Source: Forficula auricularia
Lineage: Eukaryota; Arthropoda; Insecta; Dermaptera; Forficulidae
Assembly: GCA_024734495.1 (NCBI GenBank)
Contig: JALMQS010000099.1
Coordinates: 70,499,335-70,563,334 of the forward strand
Length of the DNA stretch: 64,000 bases
Direction: 5' to 3'
Shown: positions 22,632 through 34,870 of the stretch, piece by piece
How positions within the stretch are numbered: the first letter of the stretch is position 1
Layout of the letters: each line of letters begins with the position of its first letter
Made by a program: the position numbers and the translations under genes
The notes under the pieces: model-generated
What the model was told of the DNA's origin: nothing
The model's input: the letters and a program-made list of their open reading frames with translations, nothing else
Database searches by the model: none

Positions 22632-23640
22632 TTACCACACAGGGTATGGTCAAGTATTCTAATCGTGCATGAAAAAAGTGGTTTTTTTCCTTCTTTTTTT
22701 TGAAATATCTCAAAAACGTCTGAAACTATTTTCATCAAAAAAATTGAACGAAACCATGACATTTCGGTCTACAAAAAAGACCTAATAAGTGAACATCAAA
22801 AAAAGTATATTTTTCGAGATAATAAAATTGTTTTGTCAAAATGTCTGTTAGTCTGTCTGGTTGTCTGGTTGTCTGGTTGTCCTTTAGTCTGCGCGTTACC
22901 AAATTTGTGTACGAGCTAGCTCAAAAACTAGTGTGAATATCGAAACCAAATTTCACACATAGTTTTGGTCCATTGAGATTAAGAGCTGATTAGATTTTAG
23001 TTGCATATCGACTCAAAATTAAGGGGAGTGGACAGGGGTGAAAAATTAAAAATCTAGGCCACTTGAGCAAACTCAACCAAATTTTGTATACATAATCAGT
23101 GAGACCCCAGTAGTCTAAAAATGCAAAAACTAACAGCCCAAAATGCGGAGGGGGTGTAGGGTCAAATAATGAAAATCTTGGCCATTTGCCAAACTCAACC
23201 AAATTTTGTATACATAATCAGTGGGATCCCAGAAGTCTAAAAATGCAAAAACTAACACACCAAAATGTGGAGGGGGGTGAGTGTAGGGTCAAAAAACGAA
23301 AATCTAGGCTCTTGTACGCAAACTAAACTAAATATTGTATACATAATCAGTGGGACCCCAGAAGTCTAAAAAATGCAAAAACTAACCGCCCAAAATGTGT
23401 GTGTAGGGGAGGGGGGGGGTGTAGGGTCAAAAAATGAAAATCTAGGCTCTTGTACCAAACTCAACCATATTTTGTATACATAATTAGTGGGCCCCTAGGA
23501 GTCTAAAAATGCAAAAACTAACCCCTCCCCTACATGATTATAAATAATTTTATTAAATATTAAATATAAGTGAAGGGCCAGGTTGTATGGCAAAGTCAAG
23601 TGGATGGCCACATCAGAACACGTCAGCTTATTTGATATAT
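22632..23640 (-). repeat. ACTTTACC-ended interspersed repeat, copy 2, expanded core
   Basis: Reverse copy: starts ctttaccacacagggtatgg, ends ccacatcagaacacgtcagc. The core has expanded to over four ~120-bp tandem units (about 23040-23530). Each unit has aactcaaccaaattttgtat, acataatcagtg, gcaaaaactaac and a G-run. Confidence 0.65.
23040..23530. repeat. ~120-bp tandem repeat inside the interspersed repeat
   Basis: At least four units with matching blocks at about 23070, 23190, 23320 and 23460. The same block (tatgtatacaaaatttggtt in inverse) occurs in the Helentron-like copies at 9.8-10 kb and 37.1-37.2 kb, so the two families share a module. Confidence 0.6.
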
Positions 23641-24597
23641 ATTCTTGTAGAAATATTATAAAAATAAAAACTCACAAATTAGAGAAATATAGGCTTAAAC
23701 AAGAAAAATCGAGAAAGAAAGAAAGAGAAACTTATAAAATCACGATTTTAAGTCACGCATGTCCAGAGCCAAACCAAGGGTATCTGCCGTTCGGGTTCAA
23801 GTTATAATTTGCCGCCCTTCCTCATCAGAACATCAAACATTATAGGGTTAATAAATTATTGTATTTTTATTTTTTCCGCCTTTAGTAGGATGACGTCCGG
23901 GTGCTGAGCACCCATTGTACCTCCAGCACGGACTGGCCCTGTCTAAGTCCTTCATACATAATTTCGGGTTTCTCTAGCCCCCAGTAGAGGATTCGTGATG
24001 GAACCGGATGAAAATGTGATTTTATCATTTTTTCCCTCCTTTCACCCCTTTAAAACTTACCATTATATGTATATTAAAAAAAAAAAATATTTCTACAAAA
24101 TCTCATTTTCATCCGGTTTCATCATGAATTCTACGGAACTTATTTGGGCTAGATACTTGAAATTATTAATGAAAGACTCGCATGACTTAAAAAGATGTTT
24201 TAGATGTTTTTCCTTATTTCAACCCTCAATATTTTGAATTTTTAACAAATACTTAGTGTGTATTTACGTCTTAAAATTATTATTTCTTCGAAATTTCAAG
24301 TTATTAGCTCCAATCATTCAAGAGAAATCGGGATATCTTTAAATGAACCCATGTTTCTCTAATTTGTGAATTCTTTAGCTCTTTTCTATTTTTAATAATA
24401 TTCCCACAGTAACTTAGAAATAAATTTGATGTAGGAAGTTTTTAATTCTGGATATTTTTTATATTTAAAAATTATTTTGGGAAAAATTTATAGACAAATA
24501 AAATTTTTATCCTTGAATTTCCTATATAAGATAAAATTAACAGACACCCATACCTACTTCGTATGCTAAAGTAAATAAACTGCAACGGATCGTTGCT
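23641..24597. other. Intergenic with short hAT-like piece
   Basis: 23764-23941 begins CAGAGCC and ends GGCCCTG, with inner GC-rich ends, like a tiny hAT MITE, but the 8-bp flanks (cgcatgtc, tctaagtc) do not match well. About 24050-24080 is poly-A rich. No gene. Confidence 0.35.
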
Positions 24598-25048
24598 AAA
24601 CTTTATCCAATGAACTATCGTAGTCTAGGGTAAAGTACTTTAAAATATAATTTTACAAAAAATTTTATATGACTATTTTTGTGGTCCTCAAGGTACTCAA
24701 TTACAATATTAAATTTCATCAAAATTGGTTAAGTCATTTTCAAGATATTCAGAGTCATTTTCATTTCAATTGGTGCAACGGTGTGGAAAAAATCGTGGAA
24801 GAAAAAACCGATAACATCCATCGATCCATGCGCACGCACAAAATGGCACTTTTTGGCCTCTCTACGAGACCCCAGATAATTTTTGTCAAAATCGTCACGT
24901 GCTAAAATTCAATCTAATTGAATACTACAATTTGTGACCTTAATTGAGTTCATGGGTTCCGTAGTCTTTACCTGAGGACCCTTTGAAGTCGCGCTTGCCG
25001 CCAGACCGATTACAATACTTTACCCATGCTTCGCATTGGATAAAGTAA
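24598..25048. mobile_element. TIR element ending in TTTACTTTATCCAATG-like repeats, copy 1
   Basis: Left end aaactttatccaatg, right end cattggataaagtaa in inverse. Subterminal ggtaaagtactttaaa and tactttaccc. The interior matches 60017-60572 in the opposite orientation (gaccctttgaagtcgcg; acggtgtggaaaaaatcgtg). A third fragment (gataaagtttagcaacgatc) is at 62060. Non-autonomous DNA transposon, superfamily unknown. Confidence 0.6.
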
Positions 25049-26626
25049 AAATTATGTCGTCAAAAGGAATTTATTTATTTGGGGTATCAGAACCCAGAAC
25101 GATAGAACTAATATGAATTTTTCATAAGGTAAAAGGAATGCGGTTTTCCTTTGCTTGATTCAAAAAAAAGGTCAATGAAGGAAATTCCGTGTATATTAGT
25201 ATTTATTTTTTTAAATTGCAATTAAGTTCAAAACATTGTTCACAGCGATACCTTGATGATGGCCATAGCTGGTCAAAACAGTGACAACGAAATAAATTAA
25301 ATTTAATTTTAATTTTATTTAATACTGGATGCAAATAAAAATTGACCTTTATACCTGAATTAAAAATTAAAATTAATATATCGTTTATCGGTCCGACAAG
25401 TACTAGAATACTAAATGTGGAATTTAATTCTCATATTAATTTTCGAAATTATCTTTTATATAAAAGTTTCTTTCGAAAAATGATTAAGCTATTATTCTTC
25501 TCATAAGATTGGCAATAATATTTTCAGATATGGTATCTTTTTTCGGGTTTTCTTGTAATTTTAAGAAAATTACTTCCACCTTATCCACCTTCCCACTACA
25601 CTTGCCATTTTCCTCTTCCATTTTCTAACTTATTCTTTACGACATCTAATTCATTAGCCATTATATTTTATTTAAACGATAAGTGTCGCTCATTTCCATT
25701 TTTTATCTTTTTGAACTCCTCCGTGTCGTAAACTCTAATCCGTTTAATAATCGTCAAATTTTCCGACATAGTCTCTGTGTTGCCCTGGAACAATTATTGG
25801 CGTATTATGTACGTACGGGAGGGGGTTATATTTTATGATAGACAAATCCTAATTGTGCAAAAGACGGCATGCCAGTAGCTATACCCGGCACCATCCGAAC
25901 CCTCATCCTTTAAGGTTTTATGCCTGTAGCAGTAAAGATGCCACGATTAACCCGAGACATGCCATCGCTGTACTCATTTGAATAGACAACGAGTCAAGGG
26001 CTCAATTCCAGAATAACAGGAATGTTTATGACAGATTAGTCTTCTTGCGTATAATCAGTCATGGCTTAACCAGTCCCAAGATAACAAGACACACCCATGA
26101 ATTTATTGGATTCATAAAAAAAAATTCTAAAAAAATGTAGAGTAAAATGGAAACGAACATTTTTCACTTAATTAGATTGCTTGTTATCTTGTCGTTGATT
26201 TCGTACCTAAATAATACTTTCACACAATTCGAGAGCTGAGAGATTTGTAGAAGAATTTAGAAAAGACAAGACACTAAGATTACAGAGGGCACAGGGTGAT
26301 AAACAGAAGATAGTTGAGGGATATTTCAGAGTATGAATTGGGAAATAAACTGAGAAAAGCCAGACCTTGATAAGAATAATATTGGTTTCAGATGCAGTAG
26401 TTCCTTCAAACCATTTTGAAGATTTACTATCCTATGAAATATTTGATAATATATGAATAAATTGATGAAGATGTTAAAAGTAGATATCTATTGAAATTCT
26501 TGAAACTATAAGACCACCCTTTTTAGATTATAAATAGAGACTCTTAGATAAAATGAATATGAGTTCAGGTAATATCAAAACAAAAAATTAATTTAACACC
26601 AACGTTTCATTTCTTGTTCAAGCTTT
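25049..26626. other. Intergenic with PLE remnant
   Basis: 25.84-26.1 kb is a GC-richer unique stretch with no long open frame. 26.45-26.58 kb has a decayed PLE tail (attgatgaagatg, cttgaaactataag, aaatagagactcttag) that matches 34.99-35.05 kb in inverse. Confidence 0.4.
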
Positions 26627-26860
26627 TAATTTTTTTTTTTTTTTTTTTTTAATTTATTTAATGTCACCGGGAACAAAGCCCATTTAGACAGCACATAAGT
26701 AAGGTGTTAGTAGGGTTAGTGGGGGAGCCGAGTTTTCAGCCGGTAGAAATTTTTATTCGCCAGCTAGGATCGAACCCCGGCCTCCCATTCCAACATCGTC
26801 ATAATCGATCGATGCCGAAACGAGGCCAGTGCGTTAGCCAACTGAGCCAACCCAGCTCCC
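26627..26860 (-). mobile_element. tRNA-derived SINE, copy 1
   Basis: On the minus strand the head reads gggagctgggttggctcag with an A-box-like TGGCTCAGTTGGCTAACGC (plus 26831-26849) and a good B box GGTTCGATCCT (plus 26766-26776). These are pol III internal promoter elements. The 3' end is a poly-A (plus-strand poly-T at 26630-26655). The second copy at 32534-32750 is nearly identical. agctt flanks both sides but is too short to call a TSD firmly. Confidence 0.8.
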
Positions 26861-27149
26861 TAGCTTATAAATTTATTGAATCATGATATTCTTATTACAA
26901 TTTATATTTGTATATTATTTTGAACTTAGAGCATTTTAAATCCAGAATGTTTATTTAATTAAACTAAAGTGATTCAGTCACTTTAAGAACTTTAAAAAGT
27001 CTCACTTAAAGAGAAGAAATGTCATAGTTAAATTAATTAACTTAGATTTACTTGAAATCCAAATAATCTTATGTTTTATGACCAGCTTGCTATTACAAAT
27101 AAAATAATTTATCTATATCCAATCTGGTAGTTTAACCTAAGAGAAATAA

Positions 27150-27330
27150 CATATAAACTATTTCTGATTAAAAAGACTGATGATGAAGGATAAACATTCG
27201 AAACTATAGTTCTAACAAATAAATTATATGTTTATTTGTTTCAAGCATAGGACAACCTCATTAATTTCTCTTTAAGAATAAACAACTCTGCTACACTAGG
27301 CAAAACAAAATATTTTCAAATACTTAAGAA
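27150..27330 (+). mobile_element. PLE family B tail with decayed hammerhead
   Basis: CTGATGA (27177-27183), extra T, weak stem II, GAAACTATAG, then the family tail caaataaattatatg, tgtttcaagcataggacaac, ctctgctacactaggcaaaa. The cleavage triplet reads GTT. Similar tail pieces recur at 28262 (-), 29258 (+), 30486 (-), 43185 (+), 45165 (+), 48240 (-) and 48600 (-). Confidence 0.6.
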
Positions 27331-27362
27331 TCCATAATTATTATTTCGAAAACTTAATGAGA

Positions 27363-27505
27363 ATAAATGGAGATAGTTTTTAAGGAATTTGGTGTTGGTA
27401 CTTGGTGAAACATTTTTTAAAATTATTGGATAAAAATACTTGGTAGGTTTCACATTAAGTGTGAAATCTACCAAGTATTTTTATCCAATAATTATAAATG
27501 GAGAT
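27363..27505. mobile_element. PLE family C tail-only insertion, 12-bp TSD
   Basis: A 119-bp insertion (27375-27493) between perfect ataaatggagat copies (27363-27374, 27494-27505). It consists only of the last ~85 bp of the family C tail in reverse, joined to ~35 bp of the same tail forward (taggtttcacattaag | tgtgaaatctaccaag). No ribozyme remains. This is the smallest complete PLE insertion in the window. Confidence 0.85.
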
Positions 27506-28760
27506 GTTGGTTAAATTTCTATGAACATATCACTTCAACATTGTCATAAATGTCTGTTGTATATATTTATTTGTATAAAACAAATAACCACCACATTTAA
27601 CTCTCCATATAAATAATTCTTTTATTAATTAATTTATTCTAAAATATTCAAAATTGAAGCATGTGTACGCCGATTAAGGATAAAGGCTATGTTTTGCCAC
27701 TTTTATTAGTTCATTAATTTAGCTAGGTACGTAGTTATTGTCCGCTGCTAGTAATGATTTTAATCGTTATAAAGACGTTAAGCTAAATATTTTCCTTAAT
27801 TTATGGTGCCCTAATTTATTTATCGATTATTTATTTATTTGATTAATTTTTATGTTTAGAAATAGGAATATTACCCATTGAATTAAGTTAATGGAAGTAT
27901 AGAATATAGGAACGGGGTATAGTGCTTAATATATTTACAAATTGACACTCTAATTCAGGGCCAGATGTGGCCAAGCACTACCCACTAACAAGAATCAGAC
28001 ATCTTCTATGCAATAAAATTTCAAACTGCCTATTTAGCTGGTTAAGTTAAAAAAAAAAAAAAAAAAAACACGAGACATAATTATTTACTGAATCCGAGTC
28101 ATATACATATATAAAAAAATGTTAGTCTAAGTTAGAAAGGTTGATTTCACCCCCTAGGGAAATGAACTCGAAGGTCTAAAATACTATCCAGATCATAAGC
28201 TTCTCCTCCGAATCGAACATAGGATATCGTTTAATTGAAAAGATTTTGTTTTTCCAAGAGTATCAGAGCTGTTGATTCATAATGAGAAATCAATGAGGCT
28301 GTCCTCTGCTTGGTGCAAATAAACATATACATAATTACTTAGAAATCTTTTATAAAAAACAATCCTCAAATGTTTATTGAGAATTTCTACCTTTATCAAT
28401 GGAATTTAATTTCAAAAAAGAAGAAAAAAAAAGTTGCTTTATACAGTGAATATTAAGCAACACTAAACAAGTAAATATATTGAAATATTCAAACTAATTT
28501 CATCAGCAAGACAATTTTTATCATTGACTTGGTCTCCTTTACGGTTCGAATTTCAAAAAATCTCTCCTTAGCTCACCCATAAATCGTAGAATGAATATAT
28601 ACTCCAAATTTCATATTTCTAGAGATCCAACGATTTGGGCTGTACTTGAATGAAACCATATATATATATATAAAAATAACGAATGTAAATAGTTATATAT
28701 GTTGTATATAATCTATTTGTTAGATATTATAGTGTCTGATTTTCAATACTTCTACTTAAA
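27506..28760. other. Intergenic, PLE tail fragment, poly-A
   Basis: 28262-28350 is a reverse PLE family B tail (gttgattcataatgagaaat, tcctctgcttggtgcaaat). A poly-A run lies at 28051-28068. A ~40-bp unit acaaattgacactctaattc...agatgtggcca at 27935 recurs at 29752. Confidence 0.4.
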
Positions 28761-28835
28761 AAAATTGATATGAAGGTAGAACCTTCGAAACTACATAATA
28801 TCTAACAAATAAATTATATATATTTTAGTTCAAGA
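28761..28835 (+). mobile_element. PLE family B tail remnant
   Basis: TTGATATGAAGGTAGAACCTTCGAAACTAC followed, split here for readability, by taacaaataaattatatata: a decayed hammerhead (stem II AAGGT/ACCTT kept) and family tail. Confidence 0.5.
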
Positions 28836-29089
28836 GCTGGTGACACATTTTTGAGTACGGATTTGACCCAACTAGAAATAATGCGTAATAGTACCGTCTA
28901 TGATAGTTGTACAAGGAATGGCCAGTCTGGCTGGCCTAAGCAGGTGGACCAGGTACTGCGCATGGTGTGAGTGCGGTAAAAAATACATATGTGTTAAAAA
29001 ATATTTTTGACCCACAATGAAATTATAAAAATTATAATTTATAGTCAATTATAAACATAATATATTCACCCCCAGACCATTTGAGTGGT

Positions 29090-29235
29090 GGGACGTGGAA
29101 CCAGACCACCCAAAGTGTATTTTTACAACATGAAAAAATAGCATGATGGAACCAGACCACTCAAAGTGTATTTTTACAACATGAAAAAAATAGAATAATG
29201 CTATTTTTTTCATGTTGTATAAAAATACATAATAT
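29090..29235. repeat. Direct plus inverted small repeats
   Basis: ggaaccagaccac...caaagtgtatttttacaaca occurs twice in direct orientation (29098 and 29150), and the second unit is followed by its inverse (catgttgtataaaaatac). A local rearrangement or foldback. Confidence 0.5.
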
Positions 29236-31548
29236 GTGACCGGCTTTGTTTATTATTTTATTATTTGTATCAAGCAAAAGAATACCTTATTGATTTCCTT
29301 TAAAGAAGGATATCGTTATTAGCAGTCTGGTTCACATCCCGAATCTCTTCTGGGTTATAAAAAAATCATCTGTAATATCTCGGATTCAGTAAATGACCAT
29401 ACCTTGTGTTTTATTTACGATTTGTTATACTTTGCTTATCGAAATTTAAGCATATCAACAAACTTATCTCACAGCATCCAGAAATAAGTGTCAAAAGGTA
29501 GTGCTTTTTGATGAGATATTTTATTAAAATATGTGATTCTAGGTGGTTTTAGACGAAGCTTTTTTCTATAACATCTAAACTACAAGAGCATCAAATCTGG
29601 AATATCTTCTTTGCTGTCTATACTTTTATCAAATTCATATACATACATATATCCTCAATTACTTCCGGGGCTTTTAGGTAATTTGGTTTTTTTATTTTCT
29701 GAAAAACAGCTATAAAATATTGGGAGGGCTAAATGTTCTCATTATCTTTACAAATTGACACTCTAATTCTGAGCCAGATGTGGCCAGTGCTCCAGGTTTT
29801 CAATATAAAATAAAATTAAAGTAGAATTCAAGCACTTAAAAGCTTAAAATCATATTAGCATTTCAATGAAACGTTATTTTTTTTATTATATTTTTATTTC
29901 GAGTTTTTTTTATTCTATTTAATTGAATCCCCCAACGGATTAAGGAATAATAGTCTTAAAAATCGAATCCGGCTGATCGTTAATTCGTGCATATGTTGAT
30001 TGGTTAATTTTTGTTTTATAACCTGATCTAATTGAAAAGAGGTGTCTATATGGAATTCAATTAAAGCCGATAGAGACAAAGAGACAGACAGATGTGGGCG
30101 AATATCCAAATCGATTTCAAATATTGTAATCCAAAGTAATAGAAATGAATACGCCCATGGGTTTTTATTTGTGTTATTCCATTGAATTCGTGGATATTAA
30201 TTTTTCGAATTTCAAGAGAAAACGAGAGAGAAATTACACATTCATTTTAGTTTGTTTGATTTTGGTTATTATTATTTTTTTTCTGTGATTCTCTTTTGCT
30301 AGAAATTACCTCGTTTAATTATCTCAAATGAAATCGTTTAGATTGAGTTTTTATTAAATAAAATTATTTCATTCAACATTCAAATTAATTTCTTTTTTTC
30401 AAATTCAAATGTAAAATTAAAAACATGTAATAAAAAATAAAATTGATTCACTGTTTTTTTAAATAAACACTTATTGTGGTCTTTAAAGAGAAATCAATGG
30501 AATTGTCCTCTGCTTGATGCAAATAAATATACTACTATACAGCTAGAAAGCTCGAAATATAATCAGTTCTTAAGAATATTGCTGGCTTGGTGTGTACTGG
30601 ATATATTAATTTTTTATTGTTAAGGATAAATAAATTGAATTGCTTCTTTCCAGTAATTGAGTAACTGAGGGTCATAATTTTGATTTTGAAAATTTTAATA
30701 TAATTGACTATGGAAAAAATAAAACAAAACGTTTTTTCAAGGAATCGTGTTTCATCCAACAAAGCCTGAAAAACACAGTAAATTACAAGGTAGATACGGG
30801 TTTTTTAATGAGAGAGTACAAAATTTTAATAGAAATGACAAAAAAATAAACATTTATGCTTTTTTTATTAATTAATTCCGCGTGCCAAAAAAATCGTAGA
30901 CAATATTGTGGTAGTTGACCTTCCCTTGACTGGTTATTAACATTAATTAGTTCATGTTAAATTTAAACCAGCTCGGGTACTGATTATTTTTTGATTTTTA
31001 AATTTCATTCAGACTTCATTATAAAGAGATGTAAATAATTGTATATACTCGCATGTTATCTCATTTTGAATTTGTATATATATATGTATGTGTGTGTTGT
31101 GTAATCAAGCTTTTATCAATGTTCTGTACAAACTGATGAGGTCGGCACATTGGTGGGGGAGTGGGTGAGTACCTTTTGACATCTGTAATTATAATAGAGT
31201 TAAAGAATAATTTCCATACAGCCTTGCGATTAAAATTTAATTCAATCATTAGCAGAATTTTACAATTAAGTTTACTATACTGAGGAAAATTTTTTGCATA
31301 TACGCCCATGTCAGAAGTATTTCGTCTCTAGTGTTAAGTCAACTTTCTGGAATTGGCACTTTGGTCCGACTTCTGAATAGTCGATTTCTTCAGACATAAT
31401 ATCAACAGTATCAAACAAGATTTGATTAGGCTTTTAAATTCTACTTAATATAAAATTATTCTTTAATTCTATTACTTAAATTCTCTATAGTAATATCAGG
31501 TGCTCTTGACTTGCTTTATGTTTTAAACAAATTAAAGTTATTTTTAAA
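29236..31548. other. AT-rich intergenic with PLE tail fragments
   Basis: Fragments of PLE family B tail at about 29258-29310 (+) and 30486-30540 (-). The rest shows no gene or recognisable element. Confidence 0.4.
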
Positions 31549-31614
31549 TTGAAAAGTTTTTATAGTCACAAACCAATAAAAGACAATAATTTTATTTAAT
31601 TATTATTATTTATT

Positions 31615-31680
31615 TTATTAATTCACTAAACAGTTTCGGTCCCCACTGGTTGACCATCTTCAGTAGTACTAAAATTTGAA
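31615..31680 (-). ncRNA. Hammerhead ribozyme-like motif, PLE family D
   Basis: Minus strand: CTGAAGA (31663-31657), extra T, stem II GGTC/GACC, GAAAC, T, GTT, then TAGTG, which pairs with the TACTA upstream of the core. Confidence 0.55.
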
Positions 31681-31892
31681 AAATGAAACATTTCGTCAAT
31701 TTTTCCAAACAATTACATAATACAACAAATATAAAAGTTTGAATTCAAACATACAATTTCAAAGATGATTTATGTATACAAAGTGACAATTTCCAGATCT
31801 TGAACGAAATTGTATGTATGAATTCAAACTTGTATACTTGTTGTATTATGTAATTGTTTTAAAAAAAATTGACGAAAATTTTCTTTTTTCAA

Positions 31893-31957
31893 ATTTTAGT
31901 ACTACTGAAGATGGTCAACTAGAGGGACCGAAACTGTTTAGTGAATTAATAAAATAA
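31893..31957 (+). ncRNA. Hammerhead ribozyme-like motif, PLE family D
   Basis: CTGAAGA (31905-31911), extra T, stem II GGTC/GACC, GAAAC (31930-31934), T, GTT (31936-31938), then TAGTG. TACTA/TAGTG forms a 5-bp stem I, and after an internal loop ATTTTA pairs with TAAAAT. The extra T between C and G in stem III differs from the GAAACGTC families. Confidence 0.55.
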
Positions 31958-32526
31958 ATAATAATAATTAAATAAAATTATTCTCTTTTATTAGTTTGTG
32001 ACTATAAAAACTCTTTCAATTTATTTCCTTTTTCCTTTATTTTATTTTATTTTATTTTATTTTTTTTATTTACCTTTCAATTTAAAAATAATTTAAAAAT
32101 TAAGTCACTTAAATTCTTGAAGAATTTTATAACAAAAAATTAATAATTTAAAGTCTCTTTCAAATTTTTTCAACATAAAAAATTAAAAGCGAAGTTTGGA
32201 TGTTGGCATATTTTACGATGTTTTCAACAGAATGCCAAACATTTCGATACTAAATCAGCACCAGAATCATTTCCAAGAGGTAGACTGAGTAATCATAAAA
32301 ATGTCTTCTCTAGCTAGTTTCAGGCGAAACTTGCCTTTTAATAAACAAATCAAAAACCGAATCGTTAAATCTCCAATGAAAAGTTAAAATCCACCACATT
32401 TTGTAGCACATGTGCAACATTTAAAAACTTAATAAAAAAAAATTATCACTTTTTCTCGTTTTAAAAGATAAAAAAATTATATGTATGCTAAAAAAATTAT
32501 ACAGTAAATAGTGAAAACAATAATTG

Positions 32527-32760
32527 TTCTATTTTTTTATTATTTATTTATTGTCACCGGGAACAAATCCCATTTAGACAGCACATAAGTAAAGTGTTTG
32601 TAGAGTTATTGAGGGAGCCGAGTTTTTAGCAGGTAGAAATTTTTATTTGCCAGCCAGGATCGAACCCCGGCCTTCCACTCCAACATCGTCATAATCGATC
32701 GATGCCAAAGCGAGGCCAGTGCGTTAGCCGACTGAGCCAACCCGACTCCCCATTTCTATT
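32527..32760 (-). mobile_element. tRNA-derived SINE, copy 2
   Basis: Same body as 26627-26860: minus-strand A-box-like region near 32735-32720, B box GGTTCGATCCT (plus 32656-32666), A/T-rich 3' end. A 7-bp ttctatt at 32527-32533 and 32754-32760 is a plausible target duplication. Confidence 0.8.
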
Positions 32761-33238
32761 AAATATATATATATATAAAACTGAAGATTCGAACTAATAT
32801 ACCTATCTCAATTTTGTGATCTATAAAACTAATAAAATGCAAATTGATAAATAAGTCCTTTCCCTTTCAGACAGTCACGATAGATAGCTTATAACATATT
32901 CATAAATTAGAAAGTAATTTCACGTGATTTGTAAATGAATGTGCAGTTGAAAAAGACGATTCTTTTAATAACAAACTAACAATAAAATAAAATCATTACA
33001 AATAATAATAAAAATTAATTAAAATAAAATTAAGTTTATTTATTTGTATTTTATATTCGAAAAACACAGATTGAAATAAGGAGATATAATTTTATTCATT
33101 TTTTTTTAAATCTCCACTTCATTTTTGTCCTCAAAATAAATATTTACATATTTCCAATTAATAATATCATCCAATTTAAAATATTCGAATTAGAAAATCT
33201 CAAAAAGTTCATTCCAATATTTAACTACTTATTCATAT
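32761..33238. other. AT-rich intergenic
   Basis: Nothing recognised. Confidence 0.4.
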
Positions 33239-33553
33239 ATGGGTGAAAGTAAAAATTTATTACTTAATTTATTTAAGATAAATCCTCTGACATTTTTAAT
33301 CGTTTGGTTTGATTCACTGGTAGATACCCTTCATGGTAAATGGATATCAATGGATTGTGACCCTATTAATAAAACGTACCATGAGGGGAGAGAGTCGGGG
33401 ATTCCCCTCTATTCACTGATAAACTGTCGAGTAGCAGATTGCAAGAACATTGGATTTGAAAGGGCTGTTGAGGGAGACAACCCCATCGGAGCCCTTCCTA
33501 ATAGGCAAAGATTGGGTGCCAGGTTCATTCGGGATCCACCCTCCTCCATTTAA
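33239..33553 (+). CDS. Unrecognised 104-codon open frame, doubtful
   Basis: An ATG-to-stop frame. The second two-thirds (from about 33340) is unusually GC-rich for this window and encodes KTYHEGRESGIPLYSLINCR and GDNPIGALPNRQRLGARFIR. No domain, signal peptide or membrane segment recognised, and no related protein known to me. It may be a host exon with upstream AT-rich intron read-through, a transposon piece, or chance. No clear splice sites. Confidence 0.2.
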   Translation: MGESKNLLLNLFKINPLTFLIVWFDSLVDTLHGKWISMDCDPINKTYHEGRESGIPLYSLINCRVADCKNIGFERAVEGDNPIGALPNRQRLGARFIRDPPSSI

Positions 33554-33876
33554 CCGAAAATAATGTGAGAAAATGGCGGCCGACCACCATTTTGCTCCAG
33601 TGAAACAATTAACACTCTTTTAAAAGGGAAGGAATATTGGATTTCTCAATTAGGGAGGAATTTACATCGAGAAAACGATCTATTTCACGTTTCATGTAGA
33701 ATGAGCCCGGAATGTATCTGTAGAATAACGTATCTAAATTGCTTGAGCTCGTTTAACTACATTTTTTTAAAAGAGAGAAATAAATAGATTTAACAAAATT
33801 AATTAAAATCAATATAGAAGTTCATTTTACCGAATTTAATATATTTTTTTTTTTTTTTTGGGAGAAATCGCGTTCA

Positions 33877-34870
33877 TGTCTTCTAGTAAATCCGATTTTT
33901 CGAGAGTAAGAATATAGTATTATATGATCCTTCTAACATGTAATAAAAAAATCCCTAACAACTTTCATTCTCTAGAAGACAACCTCGTGATTTTTCTAAT
34001 GAAATCTATTCTATTGCTATCAGCAAAATAAATTTTTACTGTCGGGCGGCAGAAGAATAATTTCACTGCTCGACAAAAATTAAACAAAAATTTGTAACCG
34101 TAAACCCAACAATGGATTCCAGGATAGTTTTATACCCTCATTATTACCATGGAATTTCCCGATTTTTTACAACAGATTTGAGATATTATCGGTCAAAACG
34201 ACTAAAAAGCCCATTTTGACCTATTTTCGAGTCCTATTAGATATTAAACAGCAATATTTGAAATTAAAATATTTTGTTGACGTAATAGAAAACAACTTCG
34301 TCTTTAATTATCTCAATTAGAACTCGAGTTATAACCAAAAAACTAAGACCATATTATGTTTTTATCTATGTTTATTATCCTACGTAATCACCTAGTTTTA
34401 GTTTTTTAGTTATAACTCGAGTTCTAATTGAGCTAAAAGCAAGTGGTAATATGAAAATCAAAGAGGAAGCTATTTTCTATTACGACAACAAAATTTTTTG
34501 ACATCAAACATTGCTATTTAATATCTAATGGGACTCGAAAATAGATCAAAATGGCCCTTTTCGACATTTTGACCGATAAAATCTCAAAGCTCTGAATTGT
34601 GGTAAAAAATTTGGAAATTATATGATAATCAGCGTACCTATAAAACTCTACTAGAATCCATTGTTAGGTTTACGGATACAAATTTCTTTCGACCAGTGTA
34701 TTTTTTTGGAAAATCACAGAGTGTCTTCTACTTAATCAGAGTTTTCGAGAATCAGAATATTATCCTTCTAACATGTAATAAAAAAATCCATAACAACTAG
34801 GATTTTTTAGAAGACAACTTCGTGATTTTCCTAATGAAATCTATTCTATTACTATCGGCAAAATAAACGT
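33877..34870. mobile_element. Foldback element between direct repeats
   Basis: A 635-bp foldback (34064-34698) has ~285-bp arms that are inverse copies (centre about 34370), with ends CACTGCTCGACAAAAATT and, inverted, CACTGGTCGAAAGAAATT, reminiscent of Tc1/mariner termini. It is flanked by a ~155-bp direct repeat: 33877-34033 and 34718-34870 both contain ccttctaacatgtaataaaa, tagaagacaac and tgaaatctattctatt. The arms contain aactcgagttataac near the centre. No coding sequence. Confidence 0.65.

Larger units (their letters stand above)
31549..32025. mobile_element. PLE family D tail pair (inverted)
   Basis: Arms about 31549-31770 and 31805-32025 are inverse copies (tgaaaagtttttatagtcac at the left, its mirror at the right), each with a hammerhead motif and the tail cttttattagtttgtgacta. 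No coding sequence; no confident TSD. Confidence 0.65.

Noticed and set aside
23764..23941. Complete hAT MITE
   Set aside because: CAGAGCC...GGCCCTG ends fit, but flanking 8-mers cgcatgtc and tctaagtc differ too much to call a duplication.
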